Of a stretch of 7,247 nucleotides of DNA, positions 5,599 to 7,247 are shown piece by piece (positions within the stretch are counted from its first letter, which is position 1; every line of letters begins with the position of its first letter). The position numbers and the translations under genes are program-made. The stretch lies in assembly GCA_937915045.1 (NCBI GenBank), contig CALDNM010000076.1:1-7247 (forward strand), written 5' to 3'. A model generated the notes under the pieces. That model saw only the letters and a list, made by a program, of their open reading frames with translations, had not been told where the DNA came from and ran no database searches. The DNA comes from an uncultured Clostridia bacterium (lineage in GTDB: Bacteria > Bacillota > Clostridia > Peptostreptococcales > Anaerovoracaceae).

Positions 5599-7218
5599 TT
5601 ATTTTGCCAGGCCGATCATTTCCTTAGCGCTCTTGATAGTGATATCTGATACGCTTATACCTGAAAGCAGTTTCGCGATCTCCGCGACCTTCTCATCATC
5701 GTTGAGATGTTTGACTTCTGTATATGTATGAGAGTCATCTGTATGTTTTTCGATCTTGAAGTTGTGATCAGCGCATGCCGCGATCTGCGGGAGGTGAGTG
5801 ATCGTTATGATCTGATGTCTGTCAGACATCGACTGCATCTCTTTACCGACGATGCTGGCTGTCTCACCGCTTATCCCTGTATCGATCTCATCGAATATCA
5901 TAGTCGTGATTCCATCGTATTCGCCGATTATCTTTTTGAAGGCGAGCATTATCCTCGACATCTCTCCGCCTGAAGCGATCTTCGCGAGAGGTTTAAGAGG
6001 CTCACCCTTGTTTGTGCTTATAAGGAATTCGACCTTATCCATCCCGGAAGGGGTGAATGAAGGCAGCTTGCTGAAATTGATAGAGACTTCCGCGTCATCG
6101 AAATTAAGGTTTTCTAGTTCAGTCTGTATCTTGTCCTGCAGGTCATTTGCCGCAGATTTTCTTATTGCTGTAAGGCGGTTTGTCTCGTCCTCCAGCATTT
6201 CCTTCAGCCGTGCCTTTTCCATGCGCGTCGAGCTTAGATCTGTCTCGATATTGTCAAGAGCGTAAAGCTCCTTCTTTTTAAGATTCGCGTGATCGAGTAT
6301 GCCTTCGATAGTGTCCGCGTACTTGCGCTTGAGTTCGTTGATATATTCGAGCCTGTCGCGCATCTCTTCTATCTCGTTTTCAGAGAAGGTGATGTTGTAT
6401 CTGGCATCACGCAGACTTCCGGAAACATCTTCGATCCTGTAATAGAGATCAGAAAAATCATCCTCAAGACGAGCAGCTTCTTTTGAAATAGGGGATATCT
6501 CACGCAGATTTTTCTGTATCCTGCTTATGCCTTCAAGAATCGAATTGTCGTCTTCGAAAGCTTCTTTGTAACAGTTCTCAAACGCGTTGAATATTTTCTC
6601 ACGGTTTGTCTGTTCTTTTATATCGTCTTCAAGTCTGATATCTTCGCCCATGACCAGGTTGGCCATTTCAATATCGTTGACCTCGTAGTTTATGAGGTCT
6701 TTTTTGCGTTCGTTGTCCTTAGACTCTTCGACAAGCTCATCATATTTTTTTGAGATGTCTATGAATTCTTCATAAAGATCCGATACTCTGCGTTTTGAGG
6801 AATCTGTAGCTTCCTTTTCATATTTATCGACAAGTTTCAAATGATTGTCGATGTTGAGAAGCGATTGATTGTCATACTGCCCATGTATATCCGCGATCTT
6901 TGAGCATAAGTCGCTCAGCTGGCCAAGAGAAACAATGTTACCGTCGATCTTGCAAAGGTTTTTCCCGGCGTTTGATATCTCTCTTGTAATAACATATTCA
7001 TTATTATGATATTCGGCAGTCATCTGAACGACCGCTTTATCGCAGCCGGTGCGTACGAATGTCGAGTCAGCTCTCGCGCCGAGGGCGAGACTGATAGCTT
7101 CTACGAGTACGGATTTGCCTGATCCGGTCTCTCCTGTTATGACGTTAAGGCCTTTTTGAAAATCAACATCCGCGTCTTCTATGATTGCAAAGTTTTTTAT
7201 TGAAATATGATCTATCAT
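5599..7218 (-). CDS. recN: DNA repair protein RecN (SMC-like ATPase)
   Basis: This 539-residue protein, near the usual 550-570, belongs to the SMC/ABC ATPase group. Family role: RecN acts early at DNA double-strand breaks, tethering broken ends and assisting RecA. Visible features: an N-terminal ATPase half with ISIKNFAIIEDADVDF at the start and Walker A GETGSGKS (29-36); an IHGQYDNQSLL segment typical of RecN; a long coiled-coil region (about 160-370) rich in Glu, Lys, Asp and Arg; and a C-terminal ATPase half with ABC signature IASGGEMSRIMLAFK (about 414-428) and Walker B TTMIFDEIDTGISG (about 437-450). The ATG at 7218 has a GAGG SD (complement of 7229-7232) ten bases upstream. The start shares a base with an upstream in-frame TAA (TAATG), so recN is probably coupled to a preceding gene. 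It is convergent with the ispH-rpsA operon. No SOS box is visible, but only 29 bases of upstream sequence are present. Confidence 0.97.
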   Translation of the reverse strand: MIDHISIKNFAIIEDADVDFQKGLNVITGETGSGKSVLVEAISLALGARADSTFVRTGCDKAVVQMTAEYHNNEYVITREISNAGKNLCKIDGNIVSLGQLSDLCSKIADIHGQYDNQSLLNIDNHLKLVDKYEKEATDSSKRRVSDLYEEFIDISKKYDELVEESKDNERKKDLINYEVNDIEMANLVMGEDIRLEDDIKEQTNREKIFNAFENCYKEAFEDDNSILEGISRIQKNLREISPISKEAARLEDDFSDLYYRIEDVSGSLRDARYNITFSENEIEEMRDRLEYINELKRKYADTIEGILDHANLKKKELYALDNIETDLSSTRMEKARLKEMLEDETNRLTAIRKSAANDLQDKIQTELENLNFDDAEVSINFSKLPSFTPSGMDKVEFLISTNKGEPLKPLAKIASGGEMSRIMLAFKKIIGEYDGITTMIFDEIDTGISGETASIVGKEMQSMSDRHQIITITHLPQIAACADHNFKIEKHTDDSHTYTEVKHLNDDEKVAEIAKLLSGISVSDITIKSAKEMIGLAK

Positions 7219-7247
7219 TATTCTATAACCTCATTATTGTAATAAAC

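Overview
The window looks like chromosomal DNA from an anaerobic low-to-mid GC Firmicute of the class Clostridia, possibly near Lachnospiraceae. The evidence is a gene fusing IspH to ribosomal protein S1 (a known clostridial arrangement), a small zf-trcl-type zinc-ribbon gene, a TadE-like and DUF6382-like pair of the kind found around clostridial Tad pilus loci, strong GGAGG Shine-Dalgarno (SD) sequences, and intrinsic terminators after the operons. No rRNA, tRNA, insertion sequence, CRISPR array or prophage gene was seen.

Layout. (1) Positions 1-1146, plus strand: the 3' end of a TadE-like protein gene that begins outside the window, then a tightly coupled DUF6382-like gene. They end at a bidirectional terminator at 1149-1183. 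(2) Positions 1203-1370, minus strand: a 55-residue zinc-ribbon protein gene convergent with that pair. Its predicted promoter lies in a 240-base divergent intergenic region that also holds a strong plus-strand promoter (TTGAGA-17-TATAAT). (3) Positions 1611-5523, plus strand: an apparent three-gene operon of an HdeD/DUF308-like six-helix membrane protein, rarA, and an ispH-rpsA fusion that overlaps rarA by 4 bases. It ends at a second bidirectional terminator at 5553-5587. (4) Positions 5599-7218, minus strand: recN, convergent with the operon and probably the last gene of its own operon.

The genes are mostly housekeeping: replication-fork maintenance (RarA), isoprenoid synthesis (IspH), translation (S1) and double-strand-break repair (RecN). 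The left edge is more accessory in character, with a pilus-associated protein and its neighbour.

The most interesting signal is inside the ispH-rpsA fusion. Just before the S1 half there is a promoter-like TATAAT in an AT-rich patch, a perfect TAAGGAGG SD and an in-frame ATG. Isoleucine codon use also changes sharply at that point (ATA 12 of 21 in the IspH half, 3 of 36 in the S1 half, counted by hand). Together these suggest that S1 is also made alone, in excess of the fusion. Second come two ungapped 42-residue repeats with a YHx3C...CxxC pattern in the TadE-like protein, resembling the Ada-type zinc-binding module. Third is a perfect 17-bp inverted repeat at the left edge, which may be biological or an assembly artefact. 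No wholly new multi-gene system could be supported.
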